Source of the DNA: Umbilicaria muhlenbergii
Taxonomy: Eukaryota; Ascomycota; Lecanoromycetes; Umbilicariales; Umbilicariaceae
Reading direction: 5' to 3'
DNA: 64,000 nt
Assembly: GCA_000611775.1 (NCBI GenBank)
Contig: KK106987.1
Coordinates: 992,001 to 1,056,000 of the forward strand
Shown here: positions 12,333 to 23,685 of the stretch, piece by piece
Layout of the letters: every line of letters begins with the position of its first letter
Position numbering within the stretch: the first letter of the stretch is position 1
Notes under the pieces: model-generated
Told to the model about the DNA's origin: nothing
Seen by the model: only the letters and a program-made list of their open reading frames with translations
Databases searched by the model: none
Position numbers and translations under genes: made by a program

Positions 12333-13095
12333 TCAGCCTTTCAGCCTGTTTACCTCAGGCCCTTCCACGCTCACAACCTTTACGCCCACCTCTTCCATCT
12401 CTTTCTTCGCACCCAGCCAGCCATCTTCTCCCGCAATGACACTTTTTTGTACGTCCTCCAACACATACACTTCAAATCCTTCTCTTTTCCCATCGATTGC
12501 GGTAGCCTTCACGCAGTAATCGCCGGTCAACCCAACCACGTAAAGATGGCTTATATCGTTGTCGTTCAGCCTTGCAGCCAGATCTAGACTTGCAGCGTCT
12601 GATTTATTGCCAAAAGCATCGGCGAAACCGGAGTACATTTCGACTCGTTTATCTCTGCCTTTCTCGACGACGAAGTCAAAGGCCGAACTGTTGATCTCCG
12701 AAATGATGTCCGACCCAGGGGTGCCTGCAACGCAATGAACAGGCCATATTGGTGTCTGCTTCGTCTCGGAGGGGTCCGTGGGATTGATCATGGTGGCAGT
12801 AGACTTCAACGGCTCCTCATTGGGGTTAGGGAAAGAGATGTGGTTTTTTGGATGGTAGTCTTTTGTGGCCACTTTGAGCACAAACGGTAGGGACAACAGA
12901 TCATTGATTGTGCTGGCTATATCGCGGCCTCCGGGCACTGCTAAGGAGCCGTTCTAGAAAGCTCATAAGCATTAGCATTTTGTTTGATCTTCGGGCAAAA
13001 GAACGGTTTGTTACAGGAGGGCAAAAATCCTCTTGCATGTCCACAACAAGCAATGCAGGCTTGAAGCCTGCAGCAGAACCTTCTAAAGAGACCAT
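12333..13095 (-). CDS. PNC1: Nicotinamidase (isochorismatase-fold amidase)
   Basis: Hydrolyses nicotinamide to nicotinic acid and ammonia in the NAD+ salvage pathway; in yeast this relieves nicotinamide inhibition of sirtuins. Two exons, 13095-13015 and 12953-12333, joined across a 61-nt intron (GTAACA..TTTCTAG), give 233 residues, close to the yeast enzyme. The catalytic triad is all present: Asp19 in LLVVDMQEDF, Lys125 in VVEKGRDKR, and Cys174 in VGLTGDYCV. The metal site matches too: Asp59 and His61 in ATKDYHP and His100 in WPVHCVAG. The short first exon carries the catalytic Asp, so the splice is essential. The ATG sits a few residues before the fold starts and no longer extension is plausible. 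Appears intact and active. Confidence 0.95.
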
Positions 13096-13469
13096 TCTTG
13101 TTCAACGACCGAAAGAGCTGTGGCTGCGCTTCTGTGTTTTCACAGTTTGAAGTATTGCCAGGTGGGGTGGCCGGGAGGCATTGAGCCGAAGCGGAATAGC
13201 AAGTATGACGTGTGACGATAATGGACTGTCAACAAGACCACAGTTACTATGAAGTCTGCACTCGCTCAATTTAAAGTAATGCGGATGGATTGTACCAGAA
13301 GATATGACTTCCGTTTCGTATAACATCTTACTTTAAGCACCCCAAGTGGCCAGGGTACAGGGGAGTTGGCCTGACATGTCAATACAATACTCCGATACAC
13401 AGGACATAAGCACAGTAGGGGGGTTTTCCTTGCCCCTGACCACCATGGTTTGCGTTCCAGCTCCTCTCC
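13096..13469. other. Intergenic between nicotinamidase and MBL-fold hydrolase
   Basis: Contains the nicotinamidase promoter and 3' flank of the metallo-beta-lactamase gene. No feature was recognised. Confidence 0.5.
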
Positions 13470-14552
13470 CTACGTTATAACATGGCTCGCGTCCGCTGAG
13501 GGACCCATCTTATAATACCTTCGCGCATCTGTTACGAGTCTTCTTGGTCCGTCCACAGAGAAACGAGGCTCGCCATCTTCCTGCCACAAGTCATATATCT
13601 CTCCTCTTTTGGCGCCAGAACTCTTCACAGGGATTTTGCCGCCAATCAGATCCCAGAAATACTTGCGCACAGCAAGCAGAATCTCCTCGCCGTCCGCAGA
13701 AGAGGTAATGTGCCCGCAGCCTAGCTTGACTGGCGGTTTTCCCGGCTCCGCATTTCTCGCAACAACGAAATCGAGCAGTTTATCGAGGGTACGCATATAG
13801 TCAATGACATTCCCTTCTAAAGCAAACAAGATGCTTGTCATGTAAGAGCAGTGAGAGCCGTCTTTTGCTACCCGCTCGTATAATGTGTCCCCAACGTACA
13901 GATGGCGCTCCTTTGCATCGTACCATGCCAACTCGTCCGGAGTGTGGCCCGGCGTGTGTAAGATTTGCACGTCAAGGGACGCTTTCGCGAACGAGATAGT
14001 TCCAAAATCCTTCGCCCAGTGAGAGATAGTATACGATGGAGTAGGAATGCCTATCCAATGACATTGCGAGCGGTTCGGAAGGTCATTCATAAAGCTTTTA
14101 TCATGAGAAGAAGCAAGAATAAAGGGCTCGACGTCCTTGAAAGAAGGGATCCCAAGGATGTGATCGTAGCTGCTTGTTTATGAACGGACTGCCACCCGTA
14201 TGTGTATTGAGAGAATCTCAAGACGGAGAACTCACTGGCAATGCGTACAAATAATGAGGTATCTCTTGATCGGCGTTCCGTGTGAAAAGCGTGGATTCAG
14301 CGGTTTGTTATCATTTGAAGGGACTGGCACAGTCTCTATGAAGCTCCGCAGCAAGTTGTTCGGGCCCTTGCCACCGCAACCCGTGTCTGAGAGCACAACG
14401 AGGGGCGGATCGTTGTAGATCTTAACATAAATGAACGGGTGCTCGCCGTATATATCATCCTCGATTATGAGGAAAGTGCTTGTATTAAGGCGCGTGCATT
14501 TGAAATAAGAGGCGGAGAACGGTGGCGAACTTCTGTGACGAGTCACGTCCAT
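13470..14552 (-). CDS. Metallo-beta-lactamase fold hydrolase
   Basis: Two exons, 14552-14236 and 14169-13470, with a 66-nt intron (GTGAGT..GCAG), give 338 residues. The intron falls inside the metal-binding signature; splicing restores THCHYDH (His104, His106, Asp108, His109), the HxHxDH motif of the superfamily. Further ligands follow: HTPGHTPDE, the Asp of YVGDTLYE, and GCGHITS near residue 265. The N-terminal strands IYVKIYNDPPLVVLSDTG give the fold's usual Asp-Thr-Gly. Members are Zn-dependent hydrolases such as glyoxalase II, lactonases and thioesterases; the substrate here cannot be read from sequence. No signal peptide, so probably cytosolic. It is encoded in the same direction as nicotinamidase, but no functional link is evident. 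The catalytic set looks complete. Confidence 0.9.
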
Positions 14553-16041
14553 TGTAAGGCCTTGGATACAGTGGTATGCTCATCTCCGTAAAGTCTGGAG
14601 AAGACAGTAGTTTCCGCCGGTACGAGGGCACTGAGGGGTAAGGTAGTCGAGCGTAAGGTCATTTCCGATGCTACTCAAGTAGTTTGTAGATCCTATGACA
14701 TGATGGTGCACACTTCGCAGTACTAAGGTAGGAACAGGCTTCGCGTGTATTTTTGGTACTAAACTGGTGCTCCTCCATCAATGAATTACGCGCCGGGACC
14801 ACTCGACGCGTAACCATGGCTTGACTGTTATTCCCGGCCAAAGAGCTTAGAGTCCAGGCGGTCATGGTATCTTTTGGGCCTGACACGTTTTTGATACACG
14901 ATACAAGTATCGTGGTCAATGGCCGCCAATCGGCAGGCTTTGCGTGTTCCAGGTCCAAGGATGTGAAACGACACGTTCACTTTCCAGGAGCAAACACCAG
15001 AACCTGTCTTTGACTATCTCATCATACCTCATCCACGCAAGGATGGATCTATTATAACTGTTTAAAGTCAAATCTTCTGCCTTACGGTCCACGTCAGACG
15101 CTAGATGCATTCCTCGACGGCCTCCTGGCAAGGCTATGAAGCGGAAGCTCATGGAAAAAGCCTCCCTTTGCTACCTCAACCGTGTGGAAGTGAACTGAGC
15201 AGAGCAGATTCGATCCAATTCCAGTCGCGCCCTCTGCAGTAAGTCCTCAGTCCAAGTAAACATCTACGAGCTTTGTTATGCGTCTCCCTTTAGCGCCACA
15301 AGCAAGTGTTGCCCAAAGGCTCGTCCAATCGAGGCCATGGGCGGCTCCTCCATAATCGAAGACTGGGATATTTACAGAATGAAACACACTAGAGAACAGG
15401 CACTCAATCGGTCTATTTGAGGCTGATGTTTGAGGTCTATCTCCTTCACATCAAACTCCCCACAGCGAGTGAATAAGGTACGCTTGTTTTGACTGCAAGT
15501 ATAGACCGCCTCTCGATTGGTCGGTACCAATTGACCACACCCTACTGTTGAGAATCACGAAGTGACTCTTCAATAGCTTCATTTGCATTTCGTGTTCATT
15601 GTCTCCATTGTGTTTCGTGTTGGACAATGGAGTTCATTCTTCTAGCGCTATTGCCCATCCTTATTGTATGCAGTCATTGTCTGCTTGTTGTTTGATACTC
15701 GCCGTCGCATTCATATGGTTCTGCAACCCCCCAGACTCTGATGAAGCTGAGCTTTTACATTCTTTCACCTCACACCAGTTTCTCTCTCCTGTTCTTTTCT
15801 TCAGTCGTTCTTAAGTACTTGCACCGAGCGACTTCTTATTACCCTCTCGTTCTTTCTAAACAAGTCTTCAGCTATCATCACGCTGCTATCGCTCGGCTAC
15901 GATTCCTAATACTCATCGCCTTCAACGTGCATACTAAACTACTTTCCGATACATGTCGCAGGTTCGAGATCATTTAGGCTGCGTCTAAACCATCTAAACC
16001 TTCTTTCATTCTTTGAACCTTGTTACGAACAATATCACAAT
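14553..16041. other. Intergenic 1.5 kb, divergent promoter region
   Basis: Lies between the divergently arranged MBL-fold hydrolase (minus) and the DUF7492 secreted protein (plus). Bases from about 15600 are CT-rich (a typical fungal leader). Short minus-strand frames near 14.7-15.15 kb have no splice or family support. Confidence 0.5.
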
Positions 16042-17516
16042 ATGCGCCAGTCGACTCTCCCTAGGATTGCTCGTGCCCTGGTGGTATTAGCTATCCTAAT
16101 AAGCTCCACTGCTGCCCATTCTTGGGTCGAGGAGCTGACTGTTATCGCCCCGAATGGTACATTTGTAGGCCCCCCTGGCTACGCCCGTGGTAACGGTAAG
16201 TCTTCACCCAAATAGATACGGAGAACAAGACTGACCAGGACACAGTTTTCAGAGGCCCAGGTATCAGTGATGACAGCATGTCAAATAAAATTCCTCCCAA
16301 CGGCAGGCCTGAAGGGAATACGATCTTGCCCACAGATCCTATCTGCAAGAACACACAGCAGACGATGACCCAGACGGATGGAAGTCCGAGACTCCAAGCA
16401 GCTGCAGGAAGCTATGTAGCCCTTCGATATCAAGAGAATGGTCACGTTACACTACCTCAGAATCAGCCTGGTAAGCCAGCGAACCGCGGTACTGTCTTCG
16501 TGTATGGTACTACACAGTCAAAGCCGGATGACACTTTGTTGGCTATACATAAGATATGGAACACAGCTGGTACCGGAGGCGACGGGCGAGGAAAGCTTTT
16601 GACGACCCAGAATTTCGACGATGGCCAGTGCCATCAGGATAACCAGAACGACATTTCCGTTGCACGTAAGAACGAGTTTCCAAGTAAGACCACTGGCAAT
16701 GTTCTATGGTGTCAGAACGATATTGTGCTGCCCTCAGATGCACCGCCTGGTAAACCATATACCCTGTACTGGGTATGGGACTGGCCAACTGCCGAGAATG
16801 TGGATAAGGCCATACCAACCGGCAAACCAGAGATCTATACGACGTGCATGGATATCGACATTACTGCAAACTCGGCACAGAAGGACACAGATGGTGTGCA
16901 TTACATTCAAGGTCAAGACTTAGGCCAAGCGGGTGTTTCAAGCTATGTGAATGACCTTGTTAAGGGAAACGAAATGGTTGCCACTCAGAGCGGGCAAGCG
17001 GCCGAGTCAGGGCCGTCATCTTCTGGAGCCACCCAAGCCTCTTCTAGCTCCACACCGCCTGCAATTTCTTCGGCCGCTGTACAGGCTCCGCCGTCCACTA
17101 CCCCGAAACCGTCCACGTATATACCGCCCACAGTCATAAGCGCAGCGCCGGCGGAATCGTTGTCTCAAGCACCCAGTGCAGCTGCGGGTGGTGTTGTAAC
17201 TGTCTACGTAACTGTATCGCCCTCTCCCGCGCCTTCCGCTCCGCCATATACCGGCGTAGGGAACTCTTCTGTAACTGTGTCACCGCTCTCGCCAGCTTCG
17301 ACATCCAGCACTGCCGCAACTCTTATCTCCTCATCAACAAGCAGTGCTGCGTCCGCGACAACTGATGGATCAACTTGTGGTGCTACCAAAGTGCAGAAAC
17401 GGTCAAGGATTCTTGAGGGTGCAACTCGGCACCGGTTCTCAAAGATGAAATCGGGGTATATCAGGAGGAATAGAAGGTCGACGACTCCACGCTCAGCCAA
17501 CTTTAGACACGTTTGA
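16042..17516 (+). CDS. Secreted DUF7492 protein, LPMO-like, with N-terminal His after cleavage
   Basis: Two exons, 16042-16195 and 16246-17516, joined across a 50-nt intron (GTAAGT..ACACAG), give 474 residues. Residues 1-25 form a signal peptide (hydrophobic LVVLAILISSTAA), and predicted cleavage leaves His26 as the first residue of HSWVEELTVIAPNG. The conserved ~230-residue domain includes NGRPEGNTILPTDPICK, GSYVALRYQENGHVTLP, a Cys pair around QNFDDGQCHQ and VLWCQNDI, and TLYWVWDWP. I match it to the fungal DUF7492 family. An exposed N-terminal His and a second conserved His resemble the copper His-brace of lytic polysaccharide monooxygenases, but that activity is inference. A Ser/Thr/Pro-rich linker (~235-430) suggests O-glycosylation; the end is short and basic, with no clear GPI signal. 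Likely secreted or wall-associated. Confidence 0.92.
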
Positions 17517-20020
17517 TGGGATTGCTTGACTGCCCTTCCAATTCTCATTACGATCTCTTCAGTACATTGAGAGGCGTTCACCTTATTTATCATATATGGA
17601 TAGTTTAGCTTATCATCCCTACTCCACATTCGTTTTGCGAACGATACCCCCCAAGCACGATATTCACGAATCTCTCTAGCGTTCGAGATAGACATGAATG
17701 AGCAAAAAGACAAGCTGGCCTTGTCAATCAACCAATTGTAACTAGAAAATAGATCCCTAAGGCTTGCAAAGTGTACTAAGCTGCTGCTCCTTGGCTGCGT
17801 GATTTTGAAGTTGCCAAACCCTAGCACAGGCGAGGAGAAGCGACCAGCAACGAGCACACCGGGCACAGTACCAGGCAATCCAAAGATAGCAACACACATC
17901 AAGATGTATCAAGCATCTCCGTACTTATTAGTGCCCGATCGAAGCCCTTCGAGTGCGCCTTGTGAACGACGATAGAACTTGTGTCCCGTTGCCTCTTTAT
18001 ATAGCACCCTGGGGCATGATATTCAAGGCCTCAGGCTGTGGAGGCAGTCACGTTTCTTGCCTTGAGTTAGCGTAAACACTGTAGGCTGCTTATCTTCTAC
18101 TAGCTAGCTAGAAGTTCTACGAACTTGCTCTTCCCATTCTGTGTCTAAACCGTGCCAATTGAAGCCTTAGGGCCGAATTCCTTCCCCACGGCGATTGTGG
18201 TCCTTTTTCGTTAACGAAGGGAAATTCACTAGGATCGTGTTTATTGACAGCTGTGTACAGAGGGCTTGGTCGCCCGGATTATGGACCTGGCTCTAAAACT
18301 GACAATCGGTTGATGAAGGACAAGGATAGCAATAAAGAATACGATCGATTTGGTGCAAATCCTGCAGCTCGGCTCCATGGCTGTTTGTGGTTCGACGAAT
18401 ACCTTAGGACAAGGCGTTTTGGGGGGTTGACTCCTGCGGAGGATCTTGGAAGTACCCAGCTCTTCGGTATTGCAGAACAATTTATTAGCTAAGGCCGTGA
18501 TTTGACGATAAGGTGGTTGAATTCTGTCCTAAATGCATCCCTCGCGCAATGGTCCCTTGTCATCAATTCCACAGCTCGACGTGGAAATCATTCTCTTGAG
18601 TCTCGACTACGCCAAGTCAAGCCTCGATGGAGTCGTAAAAGAGCAGAAAAGCCTCCTTCGAAATAGTAGTTGATCCTTACGAGTGATATAGTTGATCCTT
18701 ACGATAGATACAGTAGACAGTTGCAATGACTCAATGACTAGAAGCACGGCCTCATGCCGTCAGGCCTCCTTGGACGAACATCTAGGTGTTGGAGGACGGA
18801 AAAGGATCAGTAGAGGAACTCTCGATTCCCAGCTGAACATTGATTGAAGCTAGGAGCTTGCTGTAAAATTCCAGCTTCGCTAAGCTAACCATCAGCTTCA
18901 TCTTCAGGTCGCCGCTAGCCGGGAGTCCTCGAATTGAATAACGATATCCATCTCCAGCACCGAACACGATGCTGTACGCATTCCGATGGACAACCCTGAA
19001 GTATGACTGCAGGTGAAATCGCCGGCTTAATTTCATCCCTAGCTCGCTCCCTGCGCCTTAAAAATCCTCAAGGACAAGCTGCCGAAACCTGTACGGACCT
19101 AAGGTGTGGATTCGAGCACTGAATGATGTGATGCTGGATGCTGGATGCTAGATGCCATATGCTAAATGCCAAATGCTAATTCCTGCCCTGTACCTACCTT
19201 ACCTGACTGGCCTGCAGCTGAGAAAGCACATGACCCGCATCCAATGCGCAGCGGAGGCTCTATCGTTTCAATCCTTCCCATTCCCGGTCTCCCGCGTCAG
19301 CGCCGCGTGGGACGGCACACTCCTCTGTTTCTGCACCTTTCAGAACATCACCAGGTTGCGCATGCGCAAACAGAGACTAAGGGACAGAAAACTAAAATCG
19401 CTTGCGGACAGGATTGACGCTATGGCGTGGGCGCTGTCGATCAACGGCCGACACGTGGGAAATCCCCTTATCCCCTGCCAGCCCGGCGCCTTTTAAAGCC
19501 TCCACGCCAGTGGCTTCGGAGCAGTATAGCGGATGAACCTATCGCTGTGAATGACTCTTCCTTTGACATCTCGGCCAACTCCGTGAAGAGGCAGAATCAA
19601 TGGACTACCCAGAAATGGTATTCACCCTCGAACGAACTGTGCTCCTAGCATCGCCCAGACTGCGCGCCTTACGATGGATTGTTGAAGCTCTGAGTTGCCT
19701 AATGTCGGTCATCGGTGCCTGGCTTGGTCTTCCTTCTCAATGTCCTGCATATGTGGCTTTCCTCATGTCCTGCTCAATTTGCAGGAATATGCAGAAATAT
19801 ATATATGAAGTCCTTGTTGTGCTCACAACGTTATTGTTATTCTTATCATTTCCAGCTCTCTTTTCACTGCCTGTTCAAAGCAACCTTTTCCTGCTTTTTA
19901 TCTTCTCTTCACACCCACACTATCATACCCACCGCTTCAGCTATAGCGCCACCGCTTTCATCACCACCAACCATTCCTCTTGCTCGAGAAACATCTGTCT
20001 CGGACAACACCGTCGCCATC
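17517..20020. other. Gene-poor 2.5 kb
   Basis: No supported coding model. A degenerate short tandem repeat lies near 19.13-19.18 kb, and a 15-base near-duplicate (GTTGATCCTTACGA) occurs twice around 18670-18705. CT-rich sequence at 19850-20020 is the probable leader of the small gene that follows. Confidence 0.45.
19131..19179 (+). repeat. Degenerate GGATGCT-type short tandem repeat
   Basis: About seven head-to-tail units, ATGCTGG at the left grading into ATGCCAA-type at the right. It reads as a decaying 7-base minisatellite with no coding content. Confidence 0.8.
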
Positions 20021-20263
20021 ATGTGTATCCGAATCACCGAACGCTACGCAGTCTGCCGTTGCTTCTACTACAGTCACGCCGTTCAACCTTGTGCTGCATA
20101 TGGTCATCGTAACCACGCGGTTCAGGAGAAGGAAGTCCTTTGTGGCTACGCCTGTCCCATACATTCGGTGCAAGCCTCCCAATCGTCCTCTGGTCAAAAC
20201 AACTACCCCGACTCTGGCTACTTCTCCGGGCCAAGCAGACAGGGAAGAAGCTCGCGTCGGTGA
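20021..20263 (+). CDS. Small Cys/His-rich fungal protein
   Basis: A single-exon frame of 80 residues opens with MCIRITERYAVCRCFYYSHA. Its first ~48 residues carry six Cys (2, 12, 14, 24, 41, 45) and four His (19, 29, 32, 48), then a Ser/Gln/Gly-rich tail ends in SSRR. The N-terminal pattern MCI..TE.Y..C.C.YY.HA..PC.AYG...H.VQ is one I recognise from small uncharacterised proteins of filamentous ascomycetes. The spacing suggests metal binding, but no function is known. There is no signal peptide, so it is probably intracellular. The ATG follows GCCATC, a good context, after a long pyrimidine-rich leader. It stands alone in a gene-poor region, and homology outside the N-terminus is not expected. 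Confidence 0.7.
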   Translation: MCIRITERYAVCRCFYYSHAVQPCAAYGHRNHAVQEKEVLCGYACPIHSVQASQSSSGQNNYPDSGYFSGPSRQGRSSRR

Positions 20264-21845
20264 TGAGCGTGAATATTACACCGGCTACCCGCTTCGAACC
20301 CTAAGGAGCGCACAAGCATCCGGCGAGTATGATTGTCATGAAAGAAGGTGGCAGTATGCCTTGAGGGTCTCGGCGAGCGTCTCGGGGGCGCCGCGCGCTT
20401 TACCCTAGACCTCGTGCAGCTTTACTTGTCGGCTAGCACGATACTTTCCACTCAATCTGAATGGTTTCTTTCCAGCAAATTACGGATTTCCCTACGATAT
20501 GGTAGCTAAGGCAGGGTCTTGCTACCAAAATTGCACACAGCACTATCCTCCTTCGCTGGCGCCTTACCAGAGGCCTTTCATCACTTGCGACTGCGTCGCG
20601 TGACACGAGAGCTAGACTGGGGAGGATTTTGCGATTTGCTCTTTAACGGTTCTCGATAAACGGATGAGGGAATAAGCATTGAAGATCATGCCGGGCATGA
20701 TATCCACTGGGGTCGAAATGGGAGGGTTGCGACAGATGGGCATTTTTGGGAATCATAGCGATTGGCGTGTGCTTTTTCTGGCTGTTCTGCAGTTGAATCG
20801 TTTGTCCAGGCATTGCTTTAGCTAGGGTTCATTTGTGTTATCCCCTCATTCGTTGAAAGTTTAATTTGTTCAGCTGGAGCTGGCGGCTAGGCAGCAATAA
20901 CGTCCGAAGGGAGGTTTGTACGGCGTTTTGTAAGCTAGACTTAGAGTTGTTTAGTGTTGGACACGAGACGTCTATCTATGTCCACCTCTTACGTCCAATA
21001 CTGCAAAGGATTGTTCACTCCTGCTGTGTTCATGTACTTCCCCGATACATCGTGATTCGTCGACGTTTGAGATGTACTGGGGATGTCCTCCAGGTTCAAA
21101 GCACGTCTAAGCCTTCCAAAAACATTGCAAATGTGATAGCTTGCAGCGGATCCTCACTCCTCTCTAATCGCTTTTCAGCTCACGAACTTGACATTGACTG
21201 ACAACTCTATCATCGCAAGACTTATGTTTCACCAGCCTCCGATTAATCGTGTCACACACCAATAATCGGTTTTAATAAGCGAAACCGATTATTGGTGTGT
21301 GGCACGGTTAAGGTTGATCTTTCAGTGCAGGGTTTAAATGTTGGCAGCAAAGCATCTCTTCTCGCCTCCTCTCGCCTCCCCTCCACAGCAGCACCGTTTG
21401 AGTCAGGTGGCGCTGAGTGAAGGTACCTAGGGAGACCTTACCGACAAGTTAAGATCCAGAAGAGACATTCAGAGATCCTCAAGAGCGCGAATTTTTCAGC
21501 TCAGTTGCCGTCATAACCAGCGCATCTAATGTTCTTTCAATCCTTCTTCGGCAGTGACTCATTTGAGGGCGGACCCACTGGGAAATGATACTACTATCTG
21601 GACTTCTACAACCTCTTTGCGATTCAGCAAAAGGTGCTGTGTCAGAGCACAGGAATGATACGACATCGGGCACGTGTCCAAAGCACCGACCTCTGCAAAC
21701 GCTACAAAATCCTAGCTTCGTTTTCAGGATCAGAGCGCCGTACCAGCAGCGCCGCAAAACCACAGGCTTCAGAGTACAACCATTTCCATCATAAAACGCC
21801 CATACTTAATCGATTCTAGGACGGCATTACGCTTCCTATGATTTT
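20264..21845. other. Intergenic 1.6 kb containing a long hairpin
   Basis: No coding model supported. The inverted repeat at 21243-21311 is the only clear structure. The right end should be the 3' flank of the Msd1-like gene. Confidence 0.45.
21243..21311 (+). repeat. Inverted repeat, 30-bp arms with 9-nt loop
   Basis: The left arm 21243-21272 and right arm 21282-21311 are reverse complements at 28 of 30 positions. Both differences are T opposite G on the plus strand, so a plus-strand RNA would pair along all 30 positions with two G.U wobbles. The loop is 9 nt, 21273-21281. There is no T-run typical of a polymerase III terminator directly after it and no flanking target-site duplication that I can see. 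Confidence 0.93.
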
Positions 21846-23685
21846 TCAACCCCCAAATTCGGTCAGGCTCTCCAACTCCGCCGGACTGAGCGTGCTTCTC
21901 CTTCGATTACTCCTCGCCCCAATTTTCTTTGTCGCAACGCTTTTCCTCTTGGTGGTCGTTTGCTCCATTGTTCGTGCTTCCTCTGCTTCAGCTCGTACCC
22001 TGTCCAGCTTCTGCAGCACAGTCAGTGGCGAAGTTTTGAAGGTTTGCGGCGCCTGCGGTTCAGTCAGTGTCGTGTACGGACCACTAAGGGCTTAGACTAT
22101 CCTACATGGCGCGGTAACTGAGACTCTTTCCGATCTGAGACGGGCTGCGGAAAGACTTCATCATCCAAAAAGCCGAGCAGGGCGATATCATCAGCCGGAA
22201 CGTTTTCATTGCGCGGGTCCTTCGTGTCCTCTCCTGCAACGTTGCTCAAAGGGATCCTCCTAGGTGAAAAATGTTGTGTATTACCACTTCCAAGGCTGAG
22301 CACGTTGCTGTCAGGAAGGGATGCAGCGCCACGTGGTGGAAAACCTTGTGTGAAATTTCCCGAAGTCGTATCTGCACGGGTAAGCTCCCTGCTGCCGGCC
22401 CTAACCACAAGCGAAGAGGATTCTTCCTTAACAGCTCCTAAATTTACAACATCTTCCTCATCCTCCTTCGCGATTGGCTCTTCGTGCTCCCGATCCGTTG
22501 CGACATCGAACCCAGAGCCGAGATTCAGCCCCATCCTTAGATCATCAAGATTGATGGTATCTCCTGACTCTGTCATTCTCTTCCTCCACCCATCCATCAA
22601 AATCACCGCTTCCCTCCACCTCCCTTCCATCTTCTCCCAGGCTTCCCTCAACCTGACGATTTCATCCTCCCTAAACTCCACTTCCTCGATCGGAACAAAC
22701 GATGGATTAGTCAGCAAGCCTCGTAAGTGCTCTAACACGTTGTCCATGTCCGTCGCCAAAACCTCAAACGAAGAAGGCGGTGTCAAGATGACGTTCGCAT
22801 TATCATCGATCATGCCCGACGCGCCTTGCGCTCCTCCTGAAGTTGCGAACACCGAAGCTGGCAAACCCTGTAACCCTCTTAACGTCGTCAAACTGCTGCG
22901 CACCAGCCCGATCAATGCGTCATTCTCATCGCTTAGGCTCTGACTTAGTTGCGTGAGGAATTCCGTCGTCTCCTGCTTCAGCGAGTACTGTGGTCCCTCC
23001 ACATCCGTCTCCGCCTCTGCAGCAGAATGACCCAAGCCTCCTCTTTGCCCTTTCCCACCCAGCCCCGGCGTCACAACCACCACGCCCACCTGCCCTCCAT
23101 TTCCATTCCTTCCCCTCCTGCCCTCCAAATGCTTCTTCAGCCTACTGATCTCCCCGTCGCGCCGCCGTATGTCGTTGGCGCACTGCCCTCTTATCTGCGC
23201 GACCGTCACTTTCAGCCTTCCCACCTCCTCCCGCAGCGCTCGCGTTCTATTCTCCGCACTCCGTAGCGTGGCTTTTGCGGCGCGCTCTTGGGCGCACGAC
23301 AGGGCGAGTTGTCGATCTAGCTCCGCGTTGCGGCTTTCGAGTCGCGCAATCGTCTGGGCTTGCTGAGTCGTTGTCGTTCGTAGGGCTTGGAGGTCCTGCG
23401 AGAGGTTCGAGAGGGTGTCGGCTTCGCGCTGTTGCTCCCTAGTCGTCAGCCTTGCTTTTCCTGTGTAGACTGGTAAACTCCCGAACAAAGAAGGCATACA
23501 TCTCGCCGTAGAACCATGTCATGCACTAGATTCATCACCCGCGCCATTGTCGCATCCGTACCTCCGCGTCCTTCCGCATCGGACGGGTTGGCAAAGAGAA
23601 TGGGCACGCCATTGCGCAGGAGCCCACGGGAGAGGAGTAGGTTGTTGATGTAGACGGACGCGGTCTGGAGATTTGAAGGGTCCAT
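21846..23685 (-). CDS. ADIP/SSX2IP-family coiled-coil protein (Msd1-like)
   Basis: Three exons: 23685-23500, 23428 (or 23434)-22106, and 22052-21846, about 571-573 residues. The N-terminus matches the ADIP (afadin- and alpha-actinin-binding) family: NLQTASVYINNLLLSRGLL, then ATMARVMNLVHDMVLRRD, followed across the first intron by a long coiled coil (about residues 62-170). The last exon, reached by a GTAGGA..CCGCAG intron in phase 0, carries a second helical stretch (LQKLDRVRAEAEEARTME) and a basic end RSNRRRSTLSPAEL typical of fungal members. Relatives include fission yeast Msd1 and Aspergillus TINA, which anchor microtubule minus ends at spindle poles and interact with NIMA kinase. The first intron's acceptor is uncertain by 6 nt; both options keep frame. 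A hydrophobic frame on the opposite strand over the last exon is a shadow. Confidence 0.88.

Noticed and set aside
14671-15152. Two overlapping minus-strand frames of 78 and 95 residues
   Set aside because: No intron joins them cleanly and neither shows a motif; left as intergenic.
17204-17902. Minus-strand 232-residue open frame
   Set aside because: It overlaps the Ser/Thr-rich 3' end of the DUF7492 gene, whose repetitive codons open the opposite strand; no family features or splice partners.
18782-19036. Minus-strand 84-residue frame
   Set aside because: Reads plausibly as protein but has no family match, no splice partners and lies in a gene-poor stretch; chance cannot be excluded.
21838-22095. 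Plus-strand 85-residue hydrophobic frame resembling a small membrane protein
   Set aside because: The opposite strand carries the last exon of the Msd1-like gene with a clean intron and family-typical C-terminus; the hydrophobic frame is its shadow.
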